Assembly: GCA_030428865.1 (NCBI GenBank)
Contig: JAUIEK010000005.1
Coordinates: 1 to 64,000, forward strand
Length of the DNA stretch: 64,000 nucleotides
Origin: Bacteroidia bacterium
Lineage (GTDB): Bacteria > Bacteroidota > Bacteroidia > Flavobacteriales > Flavobacteriaceae
Direction: 5' to 3'
Of this stretch, positions 25,043-35,204 are shown one piece after another. The notes under the pieces were generated by a model. It saw nothing but the letters and a program-made list of their open reading frames with translations. It was not told where the DNA came from and made no database searches. Both the position numbers and the translations under genes were made by a program. How positions within the stretch are numbered: position 1 is the stretch's first letter; every line of letters begins with the position of its first letter.

Positions 25043-26467
25043 TTATCGGAAACTTCTAGGCCCCAAAAAGTTGGTTGTAGTTGTTTCTATTAGTTTGTCG
25101 TTGCTAAAAACTCCTATTTTTATTTTAATTTTATCTTTTTTCAAAGAAGATCTTGGTAATTCTATAAACAATGATCCTTCGGCAATTCCTTGCTCTGGAA
25201 CGGTAAAACTATTACTCGCTACTAGCTTGATTACTCCTTCTTTGTGTGATAATAGCTTATAACTAACCTCATCAATTTTATTAGTTGTTTTATTGATTAC
25301 TTTATAAGTATATACGTTGCTGATTGTATTTTGGGCTGTTTTCTGATACAACTGACCTGGCAACCTAAGAATAGTAGCTTCTACATCATTTCGCAAGAAT
25401 AGCATTCCTGCAAGCACAAAAATCAAAATTGTTAATACCGCAGTGTATCCTTTCATTCTAGCAGTAAAGCGAAAAGGAGCTTTTTTTTCTATATTATCTA
25501 TACTTGCATATCGGATCAATCCTGTAGGTAAACCTACTCTCTCCATCATATGATCACACTCATCTATACAAGCAGTACAATTAACACACTCTAACTGCGT
25601 TCCATTTCTGATATCAATTCCTGTTGGACAGACGTGTACACACAAACTACAATCTATACAATCTCCTTTACCTGAAGCTGGCCGATCTTCTTTCTTATTA
25701 AACTTTGCGCGTCCTTTTTCTTTTTCTCCACGTTTATAATCATACGCAACAACTACTGATTGATTGTCTAACAACACACCTTGTAATCGTCCATACGGAC
25801 AAGCAATTATGCAGACTTGCTCTCGAAACCAAGTAAAAACAAAGTAAAAAACTCCTGTAAAGATAAGCAGCGACACTAATGTTCCTATATTTTCTGAAGG
25901 AGGAGAAAAAATGTAATTAATTACACGATCACTACCTATAAGATAGGCTAAAAACACATTAGCAATAAGAAACGAGATGATAAAGAACAATGTCCACTTT
26001 AAAAGTCTTTTCTTAATCTTTTCACTATTCCAAGGTTGCTTGTCTAATCGCATTTGTTTTCCTCTATCGCCTTCTATCCAATATTCAATTTTTCTAAATA
26101 TCATTTCCATAAAAATGGTTTGCGGGCAAATCCATCCGCAAAAAATCCGACCAAAAACAACAGTAAACAACGTAACAAAAACAACACCTATAATTATAGA
26201 AATGACAAATAGATGAAAGTCTTGCGGCCAAAAAGGAAATCCAAAAATGTTAAACCGTCTTTCTAAAACATTAAACAGTAAAAACTGATTTCCTTTTACT
26301 TTGATAAATGGCGCAGCGAACAGAAATAATAATAGCGCATAACTAACCCAAGTTCGGTATTTATAAAATTTACCACTTGGTTTTTTAGGATACACCCAAG
26401 ATCGCTTCCCTTCTTGGTTAACAGTACCAATACTGTCTCTAAAAGATTCATTCTTGGGTGCTTCCAT
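25043..26467 (-). CDS. ccoG: Cytochrome c oxidase accessory protein CcoG
   Basis: 474 residues, about five membrane helices. It has 'FGRIFCGWICPQTIF', two ferredoxin-type clusters ('CIDCSLCVHVCP' and 'CVNCTACIDECD') and a C-terminal Ig-like FixG domain. CcoG is known in other bacteria as a cupric reductase that feeds Cu(I) to cbb3 oxidase assembly. Located 33 bp after ccoP in the cco operon. Confidence 0.93.
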   Translation of the reverse strand: MEAPKNESFRDSIGTVNQEGKRSWVYPKKPSGKFYKYRTWVSYALLLFLFAAPFIKVKGNQFLLFNVLERRFNIFGFPFWPQDFHLFVISIIIGVVFVTLFTVVFGRIFCGWICPQTIFMEMIFRKIEYWIEGDRGKQMRLDKQPWNSEKIKKRLLKWTLFFIISFLIANVFLAYLIGSDRVINYIFSPPSENIGTLVSLLIFTGVFYFVFTWFREQVCIIACPYGRLQGVLLDNQSVVVAYDYKRGEKEKGRAKFNKKEDRPASGKGDCIDCSLCVHVCPTGIDIRNGTQLECVNCTACIDECDHMMERVGLPTGLIRYASIDNIEKKAPFRFTARMKGYTAVLTILIFVLAGMLFLRNDVEATILRLPGQLYQKTAQNTISNVYTYKVINKTTNKIDEVSYKLLSHKEGVIKLVASNSFTVPEQGIAEGSLFIELPRSSLKKDKIKIKIGVFSNDKLIETTTTNFLGPRSFR

Positions 26468-26500
26468 TTTTAAACTGAAAAACTAACTTTAACTACTTTT

Positions 26501-27364
26501 TTATTCTTCTTCCCAGATTTCTCCTTCTGCTTTCTTAGGATTAGCAGGAGTTGTTCCTTGCAGCGATAACACATAACTGGCTACTTTCTGTATATCTTGA
26601 GGTTTTAATGTTTTATTCCAAGCAATCATTCCTTTTCCAGAACGTCCTCCATTAGATACAGTATTGAATACATTTTGTATACCGCCTCCTAAAATCCAGT
26701 TTTTATCTGTTAGGTTTGGACCAATACCGCCTCCTCCATCAGGTGCATGACAACTCGCACAGTTTAAATTAAACACAGCTTTTCCTCTTTTTAAAGAAGC
26801 GTCATCTGCTAACAATTCAATATTAGCAACATCGAATAAATTAGGGGTTGATTCTTTATACTTTTCTAACTCTGCTTTTGCCGCTGCAACTTCTTTTTCA
26901 TACTCTACCGCTTGAGTATCTCCTCCTAAAACATGAAAGCGAATTAGGTAAATAGCTGCGAATAATATTGTTCCATAAAATAGATATAACCACCAAGGAG
27001 GCAAAGAGTTATCCAATTCTCTTATTCCATCGTAGTTATGATCAATGATAATCTCACTCTCTTCTTCTATTGGCTTTGATTTAGTAAATAGCTTCATCAT
27101 TTTCTTAAACCAAGCATACTTATCAATTGTTGAAGGGTCAATTCCTTCTTTTTCTAATTTTAGTTTTTCTGCTTGTTCAAGTGAAACGATATTAAGAATT
27201 TCTTTTAAAATAACTACAAGTATAAATGCAATTAAGGCTATCCATACCAACGGATTTTCATAGAGATCAAAAGGATTTTCATAGCTAACAAAAGCTTTTG
27301 TTAATCCAATAAAAGCTACTGTTAAAAAGAGAATATATATTGTTGATTGAAAATATTTTTTCAT
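26501..27364 (-). CDS. ccoP: cbb3 cytochrome c oxidase subunit III
   Basis: 287 residues. Two N-terminal membrane helices plus a third near 130-150 precede one cytochrome c domain with CASCH at about 202-206 and an axial Met near 246 ('GKGMIAW'). Only one haem site is present, unlike the two in proteobacterial CcoP. It passes electrons toward the CcoN-CcoO part. It starts 14 bp after the small ccoQ gene. Confidence 0.92.
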   Translation of the reverse strand: MKKYFQSTIYILFLTVAFIGLTKAFVSYENPFDLYENPLVWIALIAFILVVILKEILNIVSLEQAEKLKLEKEGIDPSTIDKYAWFKKMMKLFTKSKPIEEESEIIIDHNYDGIRELDNSLPPWWLYLFYGTILFAAIYLIRFHVLGGDTQAVEYEKEVAAAKAELEKYKESTPNLFDVANIELLADDASLKRGKAVFNLNCASCHAPDGGGGIGPNLTDKNWILGGGIQNVFNTVSNGGRSGKGMIAWNKTLKPQDIQKVASYVLSLQGTTPANPKKAEGEIWEEE

Positions 27365-27378
27365 GTTTTCTAAATTTA

Positions 27379-27546
27379 TTAATCTTCTAATGGTATACGA
27401 CTAACTTTCTTTATGTATGCTTTTTTAGCAGAAAAAACCCACCAACCTAATGCAACAAAAAAAGCAAAGAATATTACTAATGATATCATAGGATAAATAG
27501 CTACGTTATCTATACTTTCCATATGTCCTTTTACAAACTTTAACAT
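27379..27546 (-). CDS. ccoQ: CcoQ/FixQ-like small oxidase subunit
   Basis: 55 residues. One membrane helix (about 20-38, 'MISLVIFFAFFVALGWWVF') is followed by a basic stretch 'SAKKAYIKKVSRIPLED'. Size, single helix and position between ccoNO (3 bp upstream) and ccoP match CcoQ, the small subunit IV that stabilises the complex. Confidence 0.85.
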   Translation of the reverse strand: MLKFVKGHMESIDNVAIYPMISLVIFFAFFVALGWWVFSAKKAYIKKVSRIPLED

Positions 27547-27549
27547 GAT

Positions 27550-29751
27550 CTACTTTTTTAAACTTAATTGATCTTCTATGTCTACTAACTTAATATCTGT
27601 TCCTAATCTTTGGAGATATGCAATCAATGCAACAATCTCTCGATTTTTCATTTCTACAAAAGGCAAATTGTTTTCCTTTGCGTATTTCTTATCCTCTTCA
27701 TATGAGGACACAAAATCTGGATCGGAATATAAGTTCTCTTCTATTTTGGTTCCTTGCGCTAGCATACTTTTTTGTGCATTTGAAATATCTTCATCTGTGT
27801 AAGGAACACCCAAACTCACCATTGCTTTCATTTTATCTTCAGTATCTGATTTATCCAACTCATTTCTTATTAGCCATTGATAAGCCGGCATAATTGAGCC
27901 TGAAGAAGTACTTTGCGGATCATACATATGATTGAAATGCCAATTATCTGAGTATTTACCTCCAACTCTTAATAAATCTGGACCTGTACGTTTACTACCC
28001 CATAAGAAAGGATGATCATATACATATTCTCCTCCTTTAGAATATTCTCCATAACGCTCTACCTCACTTCTAAAAGGGCGAATCATTTGAGAATGACAAC
28101 CCACACAGCCTTCTCTAATGTAAATATCTCTTCCTTCTAATTCTAATGCGGTATATGGTTTTACACTAGTAATTGTAGGAATATTTGACTTTACCAATAA
28201 GGTTGGTATAATCTGTATAACTCCTCCTATCAAAATAGCAATTGTTGCATAGATTGTAAGCTTTACAGGTCTTCTTTCTAACCAAGCATGGTACTTTTCT
28301 GATTTTTGTCTGTATTTAGGAACTCTTTCTAAAGCAGGAGCTTCTGCTAATTCATCTTTAACTTTAGATCCTGATCTAACAGTCATTGTAATATTGTATA
28401 GCATTACAATAGATCCTACTATATACAAACTACCTCCAATTGCACGCATCCAATACATCGGAATGATCTCTGCTACTGTTTCTAAGAAGTTACCGTATGT
28501 TAAGGTTCCATCAGGATTAAATTGTTTCCACATAGAAGCTTGTACAAAACCAGCTACATACATTGGTAAAGCATAAATAACAATACCTAATGTGCCAATC
28601 CAAAAATGAGCATTTGCCAAGTTTCTAGAATATAGTTTTGTTTTAAATAGTTTTGGGAATAACCAATACAAAACACCAAACGTCATAAAACCATTCCAAG
28701 CTAATGCACCAACATGTACATGCGCTATTACCCAATCACTAAAATGTGCTATTGCGTTTACATTTTTAAGCGATAACATAGGTCCTTCAAATGTTGCCAT
28801 TCCGTAACCCGTAATAGCTACTACCATAAATTTTAATACAGGATCTGTTCTTACTTTATCCCAAGCCCCACGAAGTGTCAATAAACCGTTTATCATACCT
28901 CCCCAAGACGGAGCAATCAACATAACTGAAAAAGCTACTCCTAAGTTTTGTGCCCAATCTGGCAAAGCAGAATAGAGTAAATGATGAGGACCTGCCCAGA
29001 TATAAATAAAAATTAACGACCAAAAATGAACAATCGAAAGTCTATAAGAATAAACAGGTCTATTAGCTGCTTTTGGAACAAAGTAATACATCAATCCTAA
29101 GAAAGGAGTTGTTAAGAAAAATGCTACGGCATTATGCCCATACCACCATTGTACTAAAGCATCTTGAACTCCTGCATAAACAGAATAACTTTTTAAGAAA
29201 CTTACTGGTAATTCTAGACTATTGAATATATGTAGTACTGCAACTGTAACAAATGTGGCTAAATAAAACCATACAGCCACATACAAATGACGTTGTCTTC
29301 TTTTAAAAATAGTCCAAATCATGTTTACTCCCCAAGCAACCCAAACTAGAGCAATAGCAATATCAATTGGCCATTCTAGTTCTGCGTATTCTTTTGAAGT
29401 TGTATACCCTAAAGGAAGTGTAAGGGCAGCCACAACAATAATCAATTGCCATCCCCAAAAATTAAAATTGCTTAGAAAATCACTTGCCATTCTTGTCTTT
29501 AGCAATCGCTGTAGCGAATAATAAACTCCCGCAAAAATTGCATTTCCTACAAAAGCAAAAATAACTGCATTGGTATGCAATGGTCTTAATCTACCGAAGC
29601 TCAGCCAAGGAATTCCATCTGTTACATTTGGGAATAAAAACATGAAGGCCAGTAGCAATCCTACTGAAAACCCTACAATACCCCAAAGCATTGTTGCATA
29701 CATGAATTTTTTTACGATTTTGTTATCGTAATAAAATTGTTGCGTTTCCAT
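27550..29751 (-). CDS. ccoNO: Fused cbb3 oxidase subunits I and II (CcoN-CcoO)
   Basis: 733 residues from the ATG at 29751 ('METQQFYYDNK'); an in-frame ATG 12 bp upstream would overlap ccoS. The first about 480 residues form the 12-helix haem-copper subunit I, with His-rich 'PLHTNAVIF', 'WYGHNAVAFF' and 'HVHVGALAWNG'. The C-terminal third is CcoO with a membrane helix and one cytochrome c site, CVGCH (about residue 550), plus 'IMPAYQWL'. It is the catalytic, oxygen-reducing core. The CcoN-CcoO fusion is the usual form in Bacteroidota. Confidence 0.94.
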   Translation of the reverse strand: METQQFYYDNKIVKKFMYATMLWGIVGFSVGLLLAFMFLFPNVTDGIPWLSFGRLRPLHTNAVIFAFVGNAIFAGVYYSLQRLLKTRMASDFLSNFNFWGWQLIIVVAALTLPLGYTTSKEYAELEWPIDIAIALVWVAWGVNMIWTIFKRRQRHLYVAVWFYLATFVTVAVLHIFNSLELPVSFLKSYSVYAGVQDALVQWWYGHNAVAFFLTTPFLGLMYYFVPKAANRPVYSYRLSIVHFWSLIFIYIWAGPHHLLYSALPDWAQNLGVAFSVMLIAPSWGGMINGLLTLRGAWDKVRTDPVLKFMVVAITGYGMATFEGPMLSLKNVNAIAHFSDWVIAHVHVGALAWNGFMTFGVLYWLFPKLFKTKLYSRNLANAHFWIGTLGIVIYALPMYVAGFVQASMWKQFNPDGTLTYGNFLETVAEIIPMYWMRAIGGSLYIVGSIVMLYNITMTVRSGSKVKDELAEAPALERVPKYRQKSEKYHAWLERRPVKLTIYATIAILIGGVIQIIPTLLVKSNIPTITSVKPYTALELEGRDIYIREGCVGCHSQMIRPFRSEVERYGEYSKGGEYVYDHPFLWGSKRTGPDLLRVGGKYSDNWHFNHMYDPQSTSSGSIMPAYQWLIRNELDKSDTEDKMKAMVSLGVPYTDEDISNAQKSMLAQGTKIEENLYSDPDFVSSYEEDKKYAKENNLPFVEMKNREIVALIAYLQRLGTDIKLVDIEDQLSLKK

Positions 29752-29755
29752 AGTT

Positions 29756-29944
29756 TTAATCATTTTTATTAGTCTCGTTAGTCAATTTTTCGTTGTCTTT
29801 TACCAGTTCATCTTCAAATAGTATTCTTACAGACGGCGTATACGAATCATCATACTGACCGCTTTTTACGGAAGCAATGAAGGCTACAAAAAATACTAAT
29901 GCAACAAGAACACTCAAGGTGAGTAATAGATAAATTACGCTCAT
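29756..29944 (-). CDS. ccoS: cbb3 oxidase maturation protein CcoS
   Basis: 62 residues. One N-terminal membrane helix ('VIYLLLTLSVLVALVFFVAF') and a short acidic tail beginning 'SVKSGQYDDSYTPSVRILF' match CcoS, needed for cofactor insertion into cbb3 oxidase. First gene of the cco operon, 52 bp downstream of an FNR-like box. Confidence 0.88.
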   Translation of the reverse strand: MSVIYLLLTLSVLVALVFFVAFIASVKSGQYDDSYTPSVRILFEDELVKDNEKLTNETNKND

Positions 29945-29995
29945 AAATGCCTGATAAAATCGTAGTAAAAGTAGGTGTAGTCTTATTCTTAAAAA

Positions 29996-30009
29996 ATGAC
30001 TTTTGTCAT
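29996..30009. promoter_or_regulatory. FNR-like box before the cco operon
   Basis: ATGAC-TTTT-GTCAT is a perfect 5+5 bp palindrome with a 4-bp spacer, the layout of Crp/FNR sites. It is centred exactly 33 bp upstream of a -7-like TACTTTTA (minus strand, 29966-29973) for ccoS, so roughly at -40, a class II activator position. The same spacing recurs before ccoI. The likely regulator is the Crp/Fnr gene at 35205. Confidence 0.7.
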
Positions 30010-30020
30010 GTTTTAGAAAA

Positions 30021-31370
30021 TTATATCGTTAAAGAAAAACGATTTTCTTTTTCTTTTTTATTTAGCAAATACTGATCAAAAGCCATGCATACATTTCTAA
30101 CAAAAGGTCTTCCTTTTTCTGGAATTTTTAGATATGAATTATCCAAATATATTAATCCATCTTTTTGTAATTCTTCTAATAAATTAGCATCAATCTTAAG
30201 AGACTCAAACGAGTTTTTTTCTGTATAAAATTGACACATAAGGTCTAGAATTATTTGGCGTATTTGCAAATCTTTATTTTTTAACAAATGACCTCTAAAG
30301 ACAGGAATTTTTCCTTTATTAACTAACATTTGGTATTCTTTAACCGTTTTAACATTCTGAGCAAATGCATACCAAGAATCTGATATTGCAGACATACCCA
30401 AACCAATCATTACCTGTGTTTTTTGGGCGGTATAACCCATAAAATTTCTATGCATTGTTCTATTTTGCATTGACTGATATAACGAATCTGATTCCAATGC
30501 AAAATGATCCATTCCTACTTCTTTGTACCCTACTTTTTCCAGCAGTTTTTTACCTTCTTCATAAAGTCTTCTTTTTTCTTCATCTTTTGGTAAATCACCT
30601 TCATCAAAACCACGCTGTCCCACACCTTTTATCCAAGGAACATGCGCATAGCTGTAAAAAGAAATTCTATCTGGCAAAACGGATTTTGTCTTGCGTATGG
30701 TTTCTAAAACGTTTTCTAATGTTTGATGCGGTAAGCCAAAAACCAAATCATGACTAACAGATGCGTAACCTATTTTTCTGGCTAAATCTGTTACTTTCTT
30801 TACCTTATCAAAAGATTGAATTCTATGAATTGCCTTTTGAACTGTTTGATTATAGTCTTGAACACCAAAACTAACTCTGGTAAACCCTACATCGAACAAT
30901 GTTTGAAGATGTTTTTTTGTTGTATTATTAGGATGTCCTTCAAAACTAAACTCATAATTTGAGTGCTTAACCGATTTGGATAAAATTCCTTTTATTAATC
31001 GTTTTAACTGATTCGGCGAAAAGAAAGTTGGAGTACCTCCTCCTAAATGAATTTCTTTTATAATTGGTTTTTCATCTACCAAATTGAGATATAAATTCCA
31101 TTCTTTTAAGACAATGTTAATGTATTCTTCTTCTACTTCATGACGTTTTGTAATGTGTTTATGACAAGCGCAAAACGTGCAAAGACTTTCACAAAACGGC
31201 AAATGAATATAGACGCTTATTCCTTCTGATTGATTACTCTTAGAGTACGATTTTTGAAAGGATTGAATCCATTGTTCTTTGGAAAAACTTGCTACATCCC
31301 AAAAAGGAACTGTAGGATAACTTGTATATCTTGGTCCAGGAACATTATATTTTTGAATTAACGAACTCAT
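30021..31370 (-). CDS. hemN: Oxygen-independent coproporphyrinogen III oxidase
   Basis: 449 residues, radical-SAM enzyme. The cluster motif '[10 protein letters not shown]' (Cys60, 64, 67, 69) and '[13 protein letters not shown]' are visible, as is the N-terminal '[14 protein letters not shown]' of true HemN. It makes protoporphyrinogen without oxygen, supplying haem for the cbb3 oxidase. It overlaps deoD by 4 bp, so it is transcribed from the ccoI promoter. Confidence 0.93.
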   Translation of the reverse strand: MSSLIQKYNVPGPRYTSYPTVPFWDVASFSKEQWIQSFQKSYSKSNQSEGISVYIHLPFCESLCTFCACHKHITKRHEVEEEYINIVLKEWNLYLNLVDEKPIIKEIHLGGGTPTFFSPNQLKRLIKGILSKSVKHSNYEFSFEGHPNNTTKKHLQTLFDVGFTRVSFGVQDYNQTVQKAIHRIQSFDKVKKVTDLARKIGYASVSHDLVFGLPHQTLENVLETIRKTKSVLPDRISFYSYAHVPWIKGVGQRGFDEGDLPKDEEKRRLYEEGKKLLEKVGYKEVGMDHFALESDSLYQSMQNRTMHRNFMGYTAQKTQVMIGLGMSAISDSWYAFAQNVKTVKEYQMLVNKGKIPVFRGHLLKNKDLQIRQIILDLMCQFYTEKNSFESLKIDANLLEELQKDGLIYLDNSYLKIPEKGRPFVRNVCMAFDQYLLNKKEKENRFSLTI

Positions 31371-32068
31371 TGTACAGTATCTAAAGCGATTTCTACCATT
31401 TCTTTAAATGACGTTTCTCTTTCTGATGCAGTAGTTTTAGCTCCTGAAACTAAATGATCAGATATAGTTAAAATACTTAATGCATCTACATTATGCTTTG
31501 CAGCAATTGTGTATAAACCTGCTGTTTCCATCTCCACACATAACACGCCAAATTCTGCCCATAACTTAAAGTCATAAAAATCATCAGCATAAAATGTATC
31601 AGATGTTAAGACGTTTCCTGCTTTAACATCAATATTTTTCTGCATAGCTATTTCTATTGCTTTTTTAAAGAGTTTAAAACTAGCAGTAGGGGCAAAATCT
31701 GCTCCTCGAAATCGATGTCTATTAATTGCCGAATTAGAAGATGCTGCCATAGCGATTACTATATCTCTTATTTTTACATCTTTTTGATACGATCCTGCAG
31801 ATCCTACTCTTATGAGGTTTTTGACATCGTAATCGATTATGAGTTCGTGTGCATAAATTAATGCAGAAGGAATTCCCATTCCTGTTCCTTGCACCGAAAC
31901 TTTTTTCCCTTGATAAAAACCTGTATATCCCAACATGTTTCGAACTTCATTATAGCAAATAGCTTCTTCTAAAAATGTTTCGGCTATCCATTTTGCTCTA
32001 AGAGGATCTCCAGGCAATAAAACTGTTTCTGCAATTTCTCCTTTTTTAGCCGCCAAATGTACACTCAT
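31367..32068 (-). CDS. deoD: Purine-nucleoside phosphorylase, DeoD type
   Basis: 233 residues, normal for the hexameric type. '[15 protein letters not shown]', '[19 protein letters not shown]', '[10 protein letters not shown]' and '[10 protein letters not shown]' are the phosphate and ribose site motifs. It splits purine (deoxy)nucleosides with phosphate. It overlaps deoC and hemN by 4 bp on each side, an unexpected place inside an oxidase-maturation operon. Confidence 0.93.
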   Translation of the reverse strand: MSVHLAAKKGEIAETVLLPGDPLRAKWIAETFLEEAICYNEVRNMLGYTGFYQGKKVSVQGTGMGIPSALIYAHELIIDYDVKNLIRVGSAGSYQKDVKIRDIVIAMAASSNSAINRHRFRGADFAPTASFKLFKKAIEIAMQKNIDVKAGNVLTSDTFYADDFYDFKLWAEFGVLCVEMETAGLYTIAAKHNVDALSILTISDHLVSGAKTTASERETSFKEMVEIALDTVQ

Positions 32069-32721
32069 ATCTTTTCTACTGTATTTGTTACGATTTGAAT
32101 TCCTGATGATGTTCCTATTCTATCTGCACCTGCCTCAATAAATTGAATGGCTTGTTCTGTTGTTTTAATTCCTCCAGAAGCTTTTATTTTTATTAGTTCG
32201 CCAACTACTTCTTTCATCAATTTAACATCTTCTAACACAGCTCCGCCAGTTCCAAAACCTGTGCTGGTTTTAATAAAATCTGCTTTTGCATTTACAGCTA
32301 GTTGAGAAGCCACAATGATTTCTTCTTTTGTTAAATAACAGTTTTCTAAAATCACTTTTAATACTTTATCGCCAATCATTTTTTTAATTTGCTCTATTTC
32401 ATTTCTGACATACAAATAATCACATGATTTTAAAAACCCAATGTTAATAACCATATCGATTTCGTCTGCTCCATTTTTTATCGCTTGATTTGCTTCAGCT
32501 ATTTTCGATTTTGTATCCATTGCGCCGAGAGGAAAACCAACAACTGTTGCTAATTTTACCGAACTGTTTTTTAACTGTTTTTTAGCTAGAGGAATAAAAC
32601 AGCTATTAACACAAACGGCATAAAAATCATAATCTACAGCTGTTTTACAAAGTTTTGAAATGTCATCTTTTGTTGCTGTAGGTTTTAATACTGTTTGATC
32701 TATAAATGTGTGTAATTTCAT
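32065..32721 (-). CDS. deoC: Deoxyribose-phosphate aldolase
   Basis: 218 residues, TIM barrel. '[15 protein letters not shown]', '[14 protein letters not shown]', '[13 protein letters not shown]', the Schiff-base '[11 protein letters not shown]' and 'KASGGIKT' are all present. It cleaves deoxyribose 5-phosphate to glyceraldehyde 3-phosphate and acetaldehyde. With deoD it forms a deoxynucleoside salvage pair inserted between ccoI and hemN, with 4-bp overlaps. Confidence 0.93.
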   Translation of the reverse strand: MKLHTFIDQTVLKPTATKDDISKLCKTAVDYDFYAVCVNSCFIPLAKKQLKNSSVKLATVVGFPLGAMDTKSKIAEANQAIKNGADEIDMVINIGFLKSCDYLYVRNEIEQIKKMIGDKVLKVILENCYLTKEEIIVASQLAVNAKADFIKTSTGFGTGGAVLEDVKLMKEVVGELIKIKASGGIKTTEQAIQFIEAGADRIGTSSGIQIVTNTVEKI

Positions 32722-35093
32722 GACAATTGTTTTTTACCAATTAAGTTAGTAGCTACTGTTGTAAATATCACAATACTAATAGAACTCAGCGGCATTAAAA
32801 TAGCAGCCACTACAGGAGATAACTGGCCTGTTATTGCAAAGTAAAGCCCTATAATATTATAAAAAAATGATAAGACAAATGCATATTTAATTACACTCAT
32901 AGACTGTTTTGACAATTTTAATAAATTCGGAATTTTTGAAAATGATGATGCGTCTATAATGATATCGCAAGCTGGTGAAAATACATTGATGTCTTCTGAA
33001 ACCGCTAAACCAACATCACTCTGAGCAAAAGCTCCAGAATCATTAAGCCCGTCCCCTACCATTAAAACCTTCTGTTTTCTTTCTTGTAGTTTTGCAACAA
33101 AATCTAATTTATCTTGGGGTTTTTGATTGAAATACAACTTTGTTTGTGATGGTAATATATTTTTTAAATAAGTCTTTTCTCCTTCATTGTCTCCTGATAA
33201 AATAATTGTCTTGTACTCTTTATTTAGCCAACTAAACAGTTTTTCTACACCTTTTCTATATTTATTTTTGAGTGTAAACTTTCCTTGGTAAACATCATCA
33301 AAACTAATATGAACAGACGTATCAAATCCGATAGTTTCTTCTTTATGACTCACAAAAGATTCTGATCCTATTTTCACTTTGGTTTTGTTTACTGTAGCTT
33401 CTACTCCTTTACCTAAATACTCATTAAAGTTTGTAACTATTTCAGCTTCTACATCATCAAGCTCATTGTATATTCTTCTACTTAACGGATGGTTAGAAGC
33501 TCTTAAAATACTTTTTAACTTCACTTTACTTGAATGATCTAACAATTTTCCGTTGTAGATAAAATCACTCTCTTTATTGGTAGTAAGCGTTCCTGTTTTA
33601 TCAAAAATTGCAGTATCAATGTCTGCTAATTTTTCTATTGTTCTTGTGTTTTTTAAATAGATTTTTTGATATCCAAAAATCCGAAGCATATTACCAAGCG
33701 TAAATGGAGCTGCCAAAGCAATTGCACAAGGACACGCTATAATTAATACTGCAGTAAATACATTTAATGCTAAACTAGGTTTATAAAACAACCAAAAAAC
33801 TGCAGAAAAAGTAGCTATTAATAGAACAATGGTTGTAAAATGCTTGCTAATAGTATCTGTAATTGTTTGATAGGTTGTCGATTCTTTTTCACTAAACACA
33901 TCATTACTCCAAAGTTGTGTTAAATAACTTTGTGATATAGAAGAAACAGCTTCTATTTCTATGGCGTCATTGATTTGTTTACCTCCAGCAAATAGCTTTT
34001 CTCCAGAATGTTTAACTACTGGTTTTGATTCTCCTGTTACAAAACTATAATCGACTGTTGCAACTTCTGAAATTAAAATGCCATCAACAGGAATTAATTC
34101 TTCATTTCGAATCAGCAACCGATCTCCTAATTTGATATCATAAATTTCAATAATTTCTTCTTTTTCTTTTTTTATTCTGGTAATTGCAATGGGGAAATAC
34201 GATTTATAATCTCTTTCAAAAGATAAGAAACTGTAGGTTTTTTGCTGAAAGAATTTTCCTAATAACAAAAAAAACACCAATCCAGATAAACTATCTAAAA
34301 AACCCGTTCCGATATCTAAAAAAATCTCAATTGTACTTCTTACAAATAATACAGAAATTCCTAAAGCGATTGGAACATCTATGTTTAATATCTTATTTTT
34401 CAATCCTTTGTAAGCAGAGATAAAAAAATCGTTTGCCGAATAAAAAACAACTGGAAGAGAAAAGAAAAACATCAGATAACGAAAAACATACTTATACTTT
34501 TCTAACCAAAATTCAGAAATTTCGAAATACTCAGGAAAAGAAAGGAACATTATGTTTCCAAAAGCAAAGCCTGCAACGCCTAATTTGTATATCATCGATC
34601 GATTTACATTTTTAGGTTTTGCATTTAAATTATCTAAACTTATATACGGTTCGTAACCAATAGAGTTTAATAGCAGTACTATTTCTTTAAGCGAAATTTT
34701 CTTTGGATTGTATGAAAGCCTTATTTCTTTCTTTGGAAAATTAACTTGTGAGTTTATAATATCTGATTGCAGTTTGTTTAAGTTTTCTAACACCCAAATA
34801 CAAGAGCTACAATGAATATGAGGAATATAAAGTGTGATAATATGCAGCTCTTCTTCTTGAAATTCCAGCAGTTTATTCTGAATTTCTTCTTTATCCAAAT
34901 AATCATATTTCTCTGCTATTTCTTTTGGAATTGCTCCTGGATTTGATTGAAAATCGTAGTAACAAGTCATGTTGTTTTCAGATAATAACTCATACACTGT
35001 TTTACAACCATTGCAACAGAAGTTTTTATCTTGAATAGAAATACTTGAAGAATTACAAGAATTACCGCAGTGAAAACACAGTGGTTTGCTCAT
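32718..35093 (-). CDS. ccoI: Copper-translocating P-type ATPase CcoI/FixI type
   Basis: 791 residues from the ATG at 35093 ('MSKPLCFHCGNSC'); a longer frame to 35156 would cover the promoter. In order: Cys-rich metal-binding N-terminus ('CFHCG', 'CCNGCKTVYELL'), an HMA domain with 'HIHCSSCIW', eight likely membrane helices with 'CPCAIALAAPF', phosphorylation motif 'DKTGTLTTN', and 'GDGLNDSGAF'. It exports copper for cbb3 oxidase assembly. First gene of the ccoI-deoC-deoD-hemN operon. Confidence 0.92.
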   Translation of the reverse strand: MSKPLCFHCGNSCNSSSISIQDKNFCCNGCKTVYELLSENNMTCYYDFQSNPGAIPKEIAEKYDYLDKEEIQNKLLEFQEEELHIITLYIPHIHCSSCIWVLENLNKLQSDIINSQVNFPKKEIRLSYNPKKISLKEIVLLLNSIGYEPYISLDNLNAKPKNVNRSMIYKLGVAGFAFGNIMFLSFPEYFEISEFWLEKYKYVFRYLMFFFSLPVVFYSANDFFISAYKGLKNKILNIDVPIALGISVLFVRSTIEIFLDIGTGFLDSLSGLVFFLLLGKFFQQKTYSFLSFERDYKSYFPIAITRIKKEKEEIIEIYDIKLGDRLLIRNEELIPVDGILISEVATVDYSFVTGESKPVVKHSGEKLFAGGKQINDAIEIEAVSSISQSYLTQLWSNDVFSEKESTTYQTITDTISKHFTTIVLLIATFSAVFWLFYKPSLALNVFTAVLIIACPCAIALAAPFTLGNMLRIFGYQKIYLKNTRTIEKLADIDTAIFDKTGTLTTNKESDFIYNGKLLDHSSKVKLKSILRASNHPLSRRIYNELDDVEAEIVTNFNEYLGKGVEATVNKTKVKIGSESFVSHKEETIGFDTSVHISFDDVYQGKFTLKNKYRKGVEKLFSWLNKEYKTIILSGDNEGEKTYLKNILPSQTKLYFNQKPQDKLDFVAKLQERKQKVLMVGDGLNDSGAFAQSDVGLAVSEDINVFSPACDIIIDASSFSKIPNLLKLSKQSMSVIKYAFVLSFFYNIIGLYFAITGQLSPVVAAILMPLSSISIVIFTTVATNLIGKKQLS

Positions 35094-35140
35094 TTTATTA
35101 TTTGCTCTTTTACCCAATGCAAATATTGATTTGTTTTTTA

Positions 35141-35163
35141 TGATAAAAAATGACATTTATCAG
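35141..35163. promoter_or_regulatory. FNR-like box between ccoI and the crp/fnr gene
   Basis: ATGAC-ATTT-ATCAG (35150-35163) closely matches the box before ccoS, including the A-run in front. Its centre is 33 bp from a -7-like AATATTTG (minus strand, 35120-35127) for ccoI, the same distance as at ccoS. On the plus strand it is only 20 bp from a -7-like TTACTTTG (35173-35180) for the regulator, so there it may repress. An outer perfect pair TGATAAA/TTTATCA (35141-35147, 35156-35162) overlaps it. Confidence 0.7.
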
Positions 35164-35204
35164 CTTTTTTCGTTACTTTGAAACAGGCATTAATAAAATA
35201 AATC

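Noticed and set aside
32718-35156. Longer start for the copper ATPase at 35156
   Set aside because: It would place the coding region over the FNR-like box and -7-like box; the conserved Cys-rich start fits the ATG at 35093.
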